Shown: positions 19,561 to 30,438 of the stretch, in pieces
How the letters are laid out: each line of letters opens with the position of its first letter
How positions within the stretch are numbered: the stretch's first letter is position 1
Assembly (NCBI GenBank): GCA_949825045.1
Contig: OX463812.1
Coordinates: 2,340,661-2,404,660 of the forward strand
Origin: Argyresthia goedartella
Lineage: Eukaryota > Arthropoda > Insecta > Lepidoptera > Argyresthiidae
Length of the DNA stretch: 64,000 bases
Direction: 5' to 3'
Made by a program: the position numbers and the translations under genes
The notes under the pieces: generated by a model
What the model saw: only the letters and a program-made list of their open reading frames with translations
What the model was told of the DNA's origin: nothing
Databases searched by the model: none

Positions 19561-20720
19561 AGGACATTGTCAAAAGGTTTAGATTACTTAACTTAAAAAA
19601 TACTGAAGACCTGTGGGGTATATCAGTCAAGGTCATTGGTTCAGTAATTCTAGTTATAGCTCCACACTTAGCTTATATATTTAATAAATGTGTTGACGAT
19701 GGAGCTTTCCCAGACCTCATGTAACAAAGTAAACTGATAGCTATGTTCAAGTCGGGATATAAGGGTGATCCTTCAAATTTCAGTCCGATATCTGTTGTTC
19801 CAGCACTAAGTAAAATATTTGAAAATATACTCAATCTAATACTCAAAACTCCACGCCAAACAATACGGTTATTTTTCCCCAAATCTCTATCGGACTACCA
19901 TTGCAACTGCGCAAGAACTTTGTACTTTTACAGAGAGGATAATTCGCAAAATATTCACGATATAATAAATCAGACATAACTGTCACCGCTGAACCCGTTT
20001 CAACTTTAAAGCATATATAGGTTGATATCCTCTGGCTTTCAACACCTTCCTTCTTAATGGCAGCAGATGTTAAACAAGTCTCGGCTAATGTTAATGTTAA
20101 AGGTGAAAATTTAGAAATTGTAGATAGCGCGGTATTCCTAGGAATTACCTTAGATAATAAGCTTCAGTGGGGCCCACACATAGATAAGCTATCGAAAAAA
20201 CTCAGTTCCGCAGTTTATGCAGTCAAAAAAATCCGTCTTTTTAAGGACGTGGAAACAGCTAGACTAGTTTACTTCAGCTACTTCCATAGCATTATGTCTT
20301 ACGGCATAATGCTGTGGGGGAACGCTGCAGACATTAACATAATATTTGTGCTGCAAAAGAGGGCTGTTCGTGCAATCTACAATGTGGGTCCCAGAGTCAT
20401 TGCGTTGTAAATTTAAGGAAATTAACATTATGACAGTGCCGTGTCAGTATATTTATGAAAACCTAATGTACGTCCACAAAAATATTGATAAATTTCCTAA
20501 GAATAGCGACAGGCACAATGTTAACACTAGAAATAGGAATAAACTAGCTTTACCTACTACTAGGCTCCATAAGGTTAATGTATCTTTTAAAGGGCAATGT
20601 ATCCGCTTTTACAACAAAATACCAACTGAGTTACAAGAATTGTCTGTAAATAAATTTAAAAATGTTGTTAAAAATCACTTATGTAAAAAGCTTAAGTAAG
20701 CTAGAAAATATCAGATTATG
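19380..20720 (+). pseudogene. Non-LTR retrotransposon fragment (reverse transcriptase and C-terminal region)
   Basis: Pieces in several frames match the minus-strand copy at 48735-49540: FLGITLDNKLQWGPHIDKLS (near 20130), ARLVYFSYFHSIMSYGIMLW (near 20265), LQKRAVRAIYN (near 20350) and FKGQCIRFYNKIP (near 20587). An upstream segment, PSNFSPISVVPALSKIFENIL (19769-19831), is the RT fingers. Palm sequence with the catalytic Asp box is missing, so there is an internal deletion plus frameshifts. Confidence 0.8.
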
Positions 20721-21868
20721 TAGAAGACAAGAAAGCTTGGGAAGGTGTTTGCTCCAATTCTATATAAAATAACGTATAAAGCTGGAGGTTTCTAGTCGCC
20801 TCGTTGCCTCCAGCATCTAAAACATTGAGGTGACGGAATTCAAATTGAGTTCTATATTTCCCTGTACCTCTCATACATGTGTTAGTTTAAGATTTGACAT
20901 TCTCCAAATGTGTTTCTTATGGAAATAAACTCTTTTTGAATTTTGATGGCTAAGGAATCGGAATCGGAGGGCCCGAATCCTCAATAAGTATGAGAAGTAA
21001 ATTCCATCGAACGATCTAGCCAGATCCAAGTCCATCCAAAGAAGGCGCCCTCCACGTCGCTGCATCACCCTTGTCGCTAGAATTGTAGACGTGGTCAGAC
21101 GCTCGCCTTCCTCTCCATCCTCCGAGTCACTTGAAGCTGGACTGTGAGAGCAATTCAGGTTCGCAAGAGAAGCTGTAAATTTTTCGAATATAGATTCCAT
21201 TCTCTCTTCTAGCTCATCAAGTCTGCTCTTCTTACGATGAGGTTGGATCCGCTCACTATGAGACGCCACTCTTTTCCCTCTTGATGCGCTCCTTCGAAAA
21301 GTCTCACATGAAGGGGATAGCTCTCCTTAGAGTATGATGTGCTCCACAGACTGCTTGAAAACTCCGTGCGGACTGCTGAGCCCCTTATTCTATTATATAT
21401 TGCAGGCGGACCAAGAATCAGGGCGCTAGCAAACTCCCAATCCAAAAGCTTCCGACTTATGTCTCTGACAAGTGGTCTGCATCCGGATCGAAAGCCTTGA
21501 ACAGTCCATCAGTTGGCAGAGCAAAACAGAACTTGTTCAAGACCCTCACTTCTACCTTCTGCCGAATACTTCTTCTTTTGATAGGTGGCGGACCTCCCAC
21601 GAAGTCAAAGAGTCCGGGAGATGCTCCTGGGCAAGCAGCATGACCCTTTCCAGAATCTCCTGGTCTCGATCAGCCTCCCCACGCTCATAAAGAAATTCGC
21701 CGAGCGTGACTGCCCTCCGGAGCAACTGGACAGATACTCAGCTGGACAGTTTCCCAGCTGGACAAACTAGCAGCTGGACAGAGTGTAGTCGAGAAGAAAA
21801 GTTAATAAACTATGATACATAGGTATTACATTTAAAAAGACTTTATTCTAGGCAATCCTATAGAATTT
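20721..21868 (-). other. Unassigned sequence with a possible degraded gag-like frame
   Basis: A minus-strand frame at 20871-21269 begins MASHSERIQPHRKKSRLDEL, continues with a short heptad-like helix (ELEERMESIFEKF) and an acidic Ser-rich segment. This resembles the N-terminal part of some retroelement gag proteins (DIRS-like) but is too short to assign. Adjacent frames at 21209-21445 and 21472-21770 are not supported as genes. Confidence 0.25.
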
Positions 21869-21886
21869 CCGTGCTTTTGTGTTATA

Positions 21887-24603
21887 CAGGGTTACAGGAA
21901 AAGTCGTGCTAGATCCGTTAAGGGCATGGAGTACCCATCATTTCTGACTTATTTCACTCTGAAACACCCTACCCTAAACTTAACCCTTTTCGAGATATTC
22001 GACTTTTAATTTTTTTATTTAAAATTGCCGATTTTTAGGCTACTAAATTTAATTTTGTTTATTTTGTGTGTCTTATCATTATTATTATTGCATTTTCATA
22101 TGTGTAATAAGGTGATTTCGGACGTCAATCATTAAAATAGTGCATAAGTTAATTGAATAGGCCGTAGTAGACAAGTGAAAGTTAAGAAATTAAAAAATAT
22201 ATTAGAAAGTTTATTTTTCTCTAAGGGATATCTAAAAAAAATATTATGGCAGTTGTTCGGCAGATGTGTTTTAAAATATCTACGATTCATCAGCTATCTA
22301 ACGAGGTATAACAATCTAGGGTTTTATTTAAATTCATTGAAAAAAACTTAGTTTCATAGGCGACAGTGGAGAAGAAAATTAATACTTAGCCCTAAAAAGT
22401 AAAATAAAACAATAGGTAAGTAAGTATGAAATGTCATTTTCATTGCCTCGCCGTCTTTTGTTCTCCATTGTTAGTTTGTTCAACCGGTGTCCTTATGAGA
22501 GGGTGGGGTTTAAATCAGGTTTTCACACAACTTTTTCTTACTCTACAGTTCATGTCTCAGCTATCTAACGAGGTATAACAATCTAGGATTTGTATTACAT
22601 TTCGTGGATATAAAAGTAGTTGGGACGCCCCAGGTAGCAGCTCTAACGGCCCCGCGCTTATTGTCCTTCAAGTTAAGACGCACCGTGCGAGCGAGACAAG
22701 TGACGATTTATGTAGGTGTGAATGAAAGAAAAAATGTGTAGAGACCGGTTAGGGCTGGAATACAACACGGGATATTGTTTTGGTTGTCAGTCTGCTTTTG
22801 TGCTTCGTACAGTAGATGTGATATCGTTTTGCTCTTTTTCTCGACTTGGCTGTGATTCTGGACTATTTCTTCTGATTTGTGACTACGTGCTTGTTAATCG
22901 GACTCTGATTAGTACTTGTGATACGGAAGTGTTGAAGATGACGTCCTACACACCTGAGGAATATGCTGATATGCTCATTTGTTACGGATACTGCGATTGT
23001 GTGTCTGCGCAAGCTCGCAACGAATACATAACTCGCTACCCCGGTCGTCGAGTGCCGGATGTAGCCGTTTTTGACAGAGTTTATCGAAGACTTCGAGAAA
23101 CTGGCTCTGTTTTGAGACGAAATACAGACATGGGAAGACCACGAATTGTTGACGACGAAGAACAGGACAATGAGATACTGCAACGCTTTCGAGCGGATCC
23201 GACTACTTCCACTAATATTGTTGCCCGTGATCTGGGACTTTCGCAGTGGAGAGTGTGGTTTACAGTGCATACTGCTGGCCTATACCCGTACCATTACACG
23301 CCGGTACACGTTATTGAAGAAGGAGACCCCGCAAGAAGTTGGACTTCTGCAGATTTATGGTACATGCTGACGTAGTAGACCCAGATTTTCTAAGAAATAT
23401 CTTGTGGACAGATGAATCCAAATTTGATAAAGATGGCATAACTAACTATCACAATGCCCATTACTGGGCCCCAAAACAACTAAGGAATCCCAATAAGAAA
23501 AGAGTGAAGGGGTCCCAACGAAGATTCAGCGTGAATGTGTGGATGGGCATTATCTCCAATCATTTGATTGGACCTTACTTTCTCCCGGACAATCTAGATG
23601 GGGAAAGCTACGAAAACTTCTTGAGAGGAGACTTGAGTGATTTGCTGGATGATCTGCCACTCAACTTGATCAGGGACATGTGGTTCCAACATGATGGCTG
23701 CCCTGCCCATTTCAGGAGAAGTGTCAGGGACTGGCTGGACACAAATTATCCAAACAAATGGAAAGGACGAGGTGGGCCATTGCCATGGCCAGCAAGATGT
23801 CCGGACCTAACCCCCATGGATTTTCATGTGTGGGGGCGCATGAAAAGTCTTGTCTACAGCGAGCCAAATCCAGTTTCGTCTGTGGAAGAATTAAGAGAAA
23901 GGATTGTGGATGCAGCAAATCAAATGAGGACAACGTTGACCACTGGAGTAGTGAAGACTGGTCTCCGTAGAAGGATGCGACAATGTATTAGAAACAGAGG
24001 CGGCCATGTTGAACATGAACTGTAGAGTAAGAAAAAGTTGTGTGAAAACCTGATTTAATAAATGACAACATGCTTACCTATTGTTTTATTTTACTTTTTA
24101 GGGTTAAGTATTAATTTTCTTCTCCACTGTCGCCAATGAAACTAAGTTTTTTTCAATTAATTTAAATAAAACCCTAGATTGTTATACCTTGTTAGATAGC
24201 TGATGAAACGTAGATATTTTAAAACACATCTGCCGAACAACTGCCATAATATTTTTTTTAGATATCCCTTAGAGAAAAATAAACTTTCTAATATTTTTTT
24301 TTATTTCTTAACTTTCACTTGTCTACTCGGCCTATTCAATTAACTTATGCACTATTTTAATGATTGACGTTCTAAAGCATCTTATTACACATATGAAAAT
24401 GCAATAATAATAATAATAAGACACACAAAATAAACAAAATTAAATTTAGTAGCCTAAAAATCGGCAATTTTAAATAAAAAAATTAAAAGTCGAATATCTC
24501 GAAAAGGGTTAAGTTTAGGGTAGGATGTTTCATAGTTAAATAAATCAGAAATTATGGGTACTCCATGCCCTTAACGGATCTAGCACGACTTTTCCTGTAA
24601 CCC
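21887..24603 (+). mobile_element. Mariner-type transposon (DD41D) with very long terminal inverted repeats
   Basis: About 21889-22420 and 24070-24602 are inverted copies that start GGTTACAGGAAAAGTCGTGC. The similarity resumes at 22510-22554 and 24010-24052 after an 80 bp left-arm insertion, making the inverted repeat about 660 bp. TA dinucleotides flank both ends (21885-21886, 24604-24605). Outside them, GTGCTTTTGTGTTA on the left and its complement TAACACAAAAGCAC on the right are also inverted, so the true TIR may extend to about 21870-24617. Confidence 0.85.
22938..24025 (+). pseudogene. DD41D transposase with a single frameshift
   Basis: The start at 22938 (MTSYTPEEYADMLICYGYC) begins a helix-turn-helix DNA-binding region (YTPEEYADML type, residues 1-120). 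The frame then shifts near 23330. The catalytic part resumes in the +2 frame with NILWTDES (first Asp, about 23400), FQHDGCPAH (second Asp, about 23690) and LTPMDFHVWG (third Asp, about 23817). I count 41 residues between the second and third Asp. The stop at 24023-24025 lies inside the right inverted repeat. The upstream codons from 22722 lack conservation and are probably untranslated. One frameshift makes this copy inactive but recent. Confidence 0.8.
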
Positions 24604-25445
24604 TAACACAAAAGCACGACGACAGAATAAGATCTGTCTTGCAATCTGCTGTATTCAGAATTTGTTAACTTAACAAAATCTTCAATTTGTAACTTCTGAT
24701 TACGGAAAGAAAAATAATTTTGAGATAATTTTAGCGACCGTATGCGTTCTAAGCATGTCATGACTGAAATTTTATCGTTAACGCAGTCTAATAATATATT
24801 TTGTATCTGCTTATCAATCAAAATTTACTTTGGCCGAAGTTTTGTTTCCTCACAGTGAAAAGAACTTCTGTTTATTTTGGTTTCACTGATTTTCGATTCC
24901 TTTTTTATTAATTGTAGAAAGAAATATATGGATGTTTTTTTTGGTATTTTGGCATTAATTCGCCGGTGCCAGCCTTCTATAGCGTTAGTAGTCCTAAATT
25001 TTTGTCAGTAACATGATAACTGTTCAGTCGTAATTTTCGTCATCCAATAATTATTGAAATAATCGAAAAAGGCTTTACATTCTTCATCATCTGGAGCCAT
25101 TTCATTTATTGACAAAAATCCCTCAGGTACTAATGTCTTGGGCAAAAGTGCTAATTGCGTACACAACTGTGTCAGTTTCTGACTATTTTTAGTAGAGGTA
25201 AATTTCAATTCTTTAGATTTTTTCCACACCGCATGCTGAAAATGATAAAAGCATTCTTTGACAATAACATTGACAATAACCGGATAGATACATTTTTTAA
25301 TGCTTGTTCAATAGCTATTTCATAATCGCCCTTGAACTGTTTAATATTAACAGACAGATGCTCTTTCAAAATTCTAAACATCCTTGTGTACGTTTCCTGA
25401 GACTTATTTGGTAATAGTACATTACGATATTAGTGCGTTAAGATG
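24604..25445 (-). pseudogene. MULE-type (Mutator-like) transposase fragment
   Basis: On the minus strand, broken frames read QETYTRMFRILKE (about 25390), FKGDYEIAIEQAL (about 25330), ECFYHFQHAVWKKSKEL (about 25250), then FDYFNNYWM (about 25060) and FRTTNAIEGWHRRINAK (about 24990). The order Asp-containing segment, CxFH, then T-N-x-x-E-x-W-H-R is typical of the MULE transposase core and C-terminus. Frameshifts and missing N-terminal sequence make it a fossil. Confidence 0.65.
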
Positions 25446-25689
25446 GTTACAATGATGATGGGCGTAATTGAGCCGAGCATGTTATAACCAATACGCACGT
25501 ATATCGTACGACGTTTTTAACACATTTGCGAGGAAACAGAAAAAAATAACATTTTATATTTTGTTCATTTTTAATTATTGAAACAGTTAGTGAAATTACA
25601 ATTAATAAAATGATACGTAGTTATAGTTGGTTTTTTAATTATGTTATTATTATTATTATTATTACTATTCATAATGTCATTCTTTTGTG

Positions 25690-26930
25690 TTAGGGTAAAT
25701 GTTGGAGACGACGAAAGTTCTTGAAAGGCGGCAGAAGAGCATTGTAATTCGTCATTAGTTGTAAATAAAAAAGTATCATCAGTAGAAGTAGAGGAGCGCG
25801 GCTCAGGGCAAAACTTCTTCGATTGTGGCTCTGAGTTATTTTGGCACTTATATTTGCTTTGTTTTGGATGGAATCTTCTACATAAGATTCTGCTGCTGCG
25901 TTAGAACGCTACCCGCCATGCAACTTTAAAGTCAATATATCAGCTCCCGAATCAGCAAGTAATGTAGCTGACGTTCTTCTGAAACTGTGCCCTGTATAAC
26001 AATCAGCATCCGGCAATCCTAAAAACTTGGCGACTTCCTTTGGCATGGCACCGATTTTATTTATGCCAATAGGTTGCGCAGTACATTTACCTTTTTGGTA
26101 ATTCTGAAAGAAATGATTATTTTTTGTCTTAGTCGTACGCAGAGCTTCATATTTTTTGACCACGTCATAAAATGGGCCGTCGATAATAAAAGATCGGGGT
26201 ATTTTGTTTTTAGTGTTTGGGATTTTAACTAAAAGCATTTTGCCTTGATTTTCAATGTCTTTTGTGGTAATATTGTGAAGCTCTTGCCGTCTACATGCAC
26301 CTTGAATACCAAATATTAACGCAACCTGAAAAGAAATAAAAATGTGTTAGATAAGGTATAGGTACTTAGCTTACAGACGGTCGTTAAAAAATATGTAAAA
26401 GAGTATGTACATAGAGGTAGATCAATACATAAAATAAGGAGGCAAACTGACCTTTGTTGCCAGGTACTGGCTATCTGGAGCATCTTTTAGAAACTTTTCG
26501 ACGTCATTTGATGACAGTACCTTAGATTTTTTCTTTATAAAACCATCAGAGCGTCTCTTTAAAAATGCAATGAGATTAGTATATAAATTAATATCGACAC
26601 CATTTTTCATCTTGAGGGTACTTTTCAGCATAGAATATGTTGTCCACAACGAGCTAGGCTTATATTATATATAGCTAGTTCATTAAAATACGCCAAAACT
26701 ACATTTTCGGAAAATGACTTGGCATTTTTCATGTTTTTCCACTTCAAGAAATTTTCATACGTGGTTATGTATCTGTCCTTGGATATTGACGGCACCAAGC
26801 TGTCGCATGCGGTTCGCGCTTCTGTTACTATATCCGGTGGAGTTGAAGTAATATATTGCTCATCTTCATTATTGAAAGTTGTCATTTTTAGATATTCACA
26901 ATACAAGTACAAAGAAAAGAAAATTTGAGA
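25690..26930 (-). mobile_element. Crypton-type tyrosine-recombinase transposon remnant
   Basis: The minus-strand gene for a tyrosine recombinase (next entry) lies in this interval. Crypton elements usually lack long TIRs, and I cannot place the element ends; a GC-richer flank of unknown origin begins near 26930. Confidence 0.6.
25850..26885 (-). pseudogene. Crypton tyrosine recombinase with intron, one frameshift and one nonsense codon
   Basis: Exon 1 starts at Met 26885 (MTTFNNEDEQYITSTPPDIV; another Met at 26912) and encodes an N-terminal SAM-like region. A frameshift lies near 26668 and the frame continues SSLWTTYSMLKSTLK. The donor AAAG|GTCAGT (exon end 26452) and acceptor TTTTCAG (exon start 26325) bound a 126 bp intron. 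Exon 2 has the first catalytic Arg (GACRRQEL, about 26300), then GHSFRRTSATLLADSGAD (HxxR, about 25990). The next motif reads LHGG followed by TAG where Trp is expected, then ESYVEDSIQN with the presumed catalytic Tyr (about 25880). Family: Crypton/YR recombinases found in insects. Confidence 0.75.
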
Positions 26931-27940
26931 AAAATGGCGCGAGGATTATTTTCTGCCGTGGCTGCGTGAAAATGTTGGCAAAGACGCTAGAGCATGCAGC
27001 CAAGTTTTTAAATTACCGAATAAACTGTTAATAAACTCAATCTGTGAATGCACACTGTCTACTGACTGGCGCCGCGCGGCGATATTTGAATAGCAACAGC
27101 GCGCTGCTCACTAGCTGGAGTCGTGCGGCGGCGATCAGTTCCATATTTGAAATGGCAAATAATACTGTTATGGAATTTGTATGGACTATAACTTAACTAG
27201 GTATTTGCTTTGATAACACACGCGTTTTTATGACCCGCTTTACATATTTAAAACCGGTGGAATTACGTCAGCTTTACGAGCAAGGGTGTTAAAAAAGTTA
27301 TTTATTATATATAATAGCGTACTAAAAGCAACAGCGCGCGCTTCGCGTTGTCTTCGCCCGCGCCTGCCGGCCGCGGGTGGGCACCTCGCGCGCTACGCGC
27401 TACGGTTAGGGGGACGTATGAAATGATTGTGGCGTAGGACATAGTGTGTAAGTAGAGGTAATCTCCGAAAGGTCAAGCCGAAGTCACAGAGCTGAAATAG
27501 ATATTTTGTAGATCTTGTAAATATGTATAGTCGACAGTCGTGGTATCTATGAAGAGTACTATTGTAATTATGGTGGGAAATCATTCAAACATTAGTCGGA
27601 CCGATTTGAATAAAAGTGTTGAAACAAGTCTAGGCTTACATAGTAGGATGAAATGCAAATTCATACTGTGCAATTTTCCATACACCTGTAATTTGACTGA
27701 ACAACAAAACAAATCTGTGCATATAATGAATATTCATTTATTTAATTTAACGTGTCATCACAGCGATGCTATTTTATATTTCGACATGAATAATTTTATT
27801 CAAGTCTAATAAATATATAAAATTAGTAGCAACATTGTTAGCATATAATATATGCGACGCAGCTATAGTTGGTTTAACCAAGTTAAACTTGACATCAGCT
27901 GTTTTTGTTGAACAAACTAATCAGAAACCTGCATAAGTTA
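26931..27940. other. No gene seen; GC-rich patches in AT-rich sequence
   Basis: The patches GGCGCCGCGCGGCG (about 27067) and GCGCGCGCTTCGCG (about 27335) are noted. The short ORFs (27393-27809) show no domain. Confidence 0.45.
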
Positions 27941-27949
27941 AGGGTAGGA

Positions 27950-29120
27950 TGTTGTGATCCTTTGCGTGTGGCCATGTCTCGGATCCATAAATGAGTATAG
28001 GCAGAAGGTTGAACACCTTGGTTTTGAGACATTAGACTTTAATACGTCTTCCAGTTTGCCAAAAGCGGCCCAACCCAGCTGGATGCGTCTCGAGATTTAC
28101 CTTGGTTTTGAGGCATTAGACTTTAATACGTCTTCCAGTTTGCCGAAAGCGGCCCAACCCAGCTGGATGCGTCTCGAGATTTACCTTGGTTTTGAGGCAT
28201 TAGACTTTAATACGTCTTCCAGTTTGCCGAAAGCGGCCCAACCCAGCTGGATGCGTCTCGAGATTTACCTTGGTTTTGAGGGATTAGACTTTAATACGTC
28301 TTCCAGTTTGCCGAAAGCGGCCCAACCCAGCTGGATGCGTCTCGAGATTTACCTTGGTTTTGAGGCATTAGACTTTAATACGTCTTCCAGTTTGCCAAAA
28401 GCGGCCCAACCCAGCTGGATGCGTCTCGAGATTTACCTTGGTTTTGAGGCATTAGACTTTAATACGTCTTCCAGTTTGCCGAAAGCGGCCCAACCCAGCT
28501 GGATGCGTCTCGAGATTTACCTTGGTTTTGAGGCATTAGACTTTAATACGTCTTCCAGTTTGCCGAAAGCGGCCCAACCCAGCTGGATGCGTCTCGAGAT
28601 TTACCTTGGTTTTGAGGCATTAGACTTTAATACGTCTTCCAGTTTGCCGAAAGCGGCCCAACCCAGCTGGATGCGTCTCGAGATTTACCTTGGTTTTGAG
28701 GGATTAGACTTTAATACGTCTTCCAGTTTGCCGAAAGCGGCCCAACCCAGCTGGACGCGTCTCGAGATTTACCGTGGTTTTGAGGCATTAGACTTTAATA
28801 CGTCTTCCAGTTTGCCGAAAGCGGCCCAACCCAGCTGGATGCGTCTCGAGATTTCCTTCACTTGCGAGTGTTTGCCAAAAGATAAACCGTGTCCAAGGTA
28901 GGTGCAGTCGGCTACTGTCTCTAGCTGCCAGTTACCTACGATTATGTTAGTTTTAGGACCCGCAAGATTTGACATAATCTTGGTTTTGAACACGTTCATC
29001 CTGAGGCCTACCGCAAGCGAAGCTTTATGCAGGTCGTCGAGCACAGTCTGAAGATCCACATAGTTTTTGGCTAGGAGGATGAGGTCTTCGGCAAGCCGAT
29101 AATGTGATACATCGGCCATA
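27950..29120 (-). pseudogene. RTE-like non-LTR reverse transcriptase fragment with internal amplification
   Basis: Read on the minus strand, 29119-28770 encodes RLAEDLILLAKNYVDLQTVL (the usual Ala-Asp-Asp box reads AED), then GLRMNVFKTKIMSN, ADCTYLGHGLSFGKHSQVKE and ISRRIQLGWAAFGKLEDVLK. This is the RT palm-to-thumb of an RTE-type LINE. The last piece is repeated as a tandem array (next entry). Beyond the array, 28020-27955 reads FNLLPILIYGSETW, the next conserved segment, so the array was expanded inside one LINE copy. Confidence 0.8.
28017..28856. repeat. 84 bp tandem array, 10 copies, inside a LINE fragment
   Basis: The unit starts CTTGGTTTTGAGGCATTAGA and is 84 bp (28 codons). Ten copies differ at only a few sites (for example GAGGCATT versus GAGGGATT). 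On the plus strand it keeps an open frame of 315 codons (27954-28901). On the minus strand, the true LINE sense, most units begin with a TAA. Confidence 0.95.
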
Positions 29121-29235
29121 GATGTTAATTCTCAGCCCTTCCCAGTCGAGCGCACCAGTAAATAGTTTTGGGTGCGAGTTTAGATAAAGAAATACACTTC
29201 TCTGTTTTTATGTTGTCATCCATTGGATCATAACA

Positions 29236-30438
29236 TTAACCTTTGACTGGTGACATGGTTTTTGTGTAACGTAACTGGTGACGAGGGGACTGAGAGGCCC
29301 ACTGCGGTATCTAGTATAAATCATAGAAATTAAGTGTGGTAGCTAGCCAGAGTATGTAAAAACTGTGTTATCATATATAAATGGTTATAATAAAACAAAT
29401 AACTATACTCTGAATATATTTTTTTGTTACGATCTTGCAATTTTAATGTATGTCGTCTTAACAATCAAAAAAAAATCCGGTCAAGTGCGAGTCTAAATCG
29501 CGCACGAAGGGTTCCGTACCACCGTTCAATGGAAGCGATGGCGTGGAGTGAATAGTTTGGATTTTACACAGCAAAATATTGTTTACAAAGTTATTGGTGC
29601 GGTTACTTTCACACTCCATGTACGTAACCAGGTGCATCCATAAGTTTGTGTGTGGTATTGAAAGAATTGTTGTATGGGAGCCCCCTTAAATATTTCTTTT
29701 ATCCTGTTTTTTAGTATTTGTTGTTATAGCGGCAACAGAAATACATAATCTGTGAAAATTTCAACTCTCTAGCTAGCTAGGTTCTTGAGATACAGCCTGG
29801 TGACAGACGGACGGACGGACAGCGAAGTCTTAGTAATAGGGTTCCGTTCTTACCCGTTGGGTACGGAACCCTAACTAGAGATGAGATCAAAAATTACATA
29901 AGCAAAAAATTAATCAACATATTTTGACAAAAAAACACTTTTTTCTATAATATTGAAGTAATAATGAATTAAGAAAAAAATACAACTAAAATTAAAAGTG
30001 TATTTTCACGAAATTGACAATGGTCGAACTTTGCCAATTTTTATATGCAGTCTGGGCATAATTTTTTTGCACACTGCAAGCACACACGTTTCGGACACGA
30101 TTCAAACTGGTAAATTGATTGGCTCTTTTATCGAGGAAGACAACTGGCTCCTGCTTTCCTGGAGTTTTGATTGTTCTCGGTTAAAAATGTGAAAAAACAA
30201 TACAACAAAATTACGTAAGTGGTGACATGGGGTCTGAGAGACCCCTGCCGAACTTTACGCCAATGTAACTTACCGATTTGAGCCTGTCCGACACAGCTAT
30301 CCCCTTCTACGGCATGGACGCAAGTAAACTCGAAGCTACTCAGGTGATGAGCCCAAGGAAACCCGGAGAAGGTGCCAAAATGTTGTTTTACTGACGCCGC
30401 TGGGCCTGTAAGACCCCTTGTCACCAGTTAAAGGTTAA
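29236..30438. mobile_element. piggyBac-like non-autonomous element (MITE) with TTAA ends
   Basis: TTAA at 29236-29239 and 30435-30438 flank inverted ends CCTTTGACTGGTGACA and TGTCACCAGTTAAAGG. Sub-terminal copies of ACTGGTGAC and AGAGGCCC-like segments follow on both sides. No transposase is present. A copy of repeat family A lies inside. Confidence 0.75.
29478..29873 (+). repeat. Dispersed repeat family A, copy nested in the piggyBac-like MITE
   Basis: The copy begins CCGGTCAAGTGCGAGTCTAA and ends GGTACGGAACCCTAA. It contains GACAGACGGACGGACGGACA at about 29802. It is nearly identical to 63371-63760 over its length, apart from small indels. Confidence 0.85.

Noticed and set aside
27954..28901. 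315-codon plus-strand ORF of ten 28-residue repeats, resembling a repeat protein
   Set aside because: It is the antisense of an RTE-like reverse transcriptase segment amplified in tandem; no start context, splice sites or conservation support translation.
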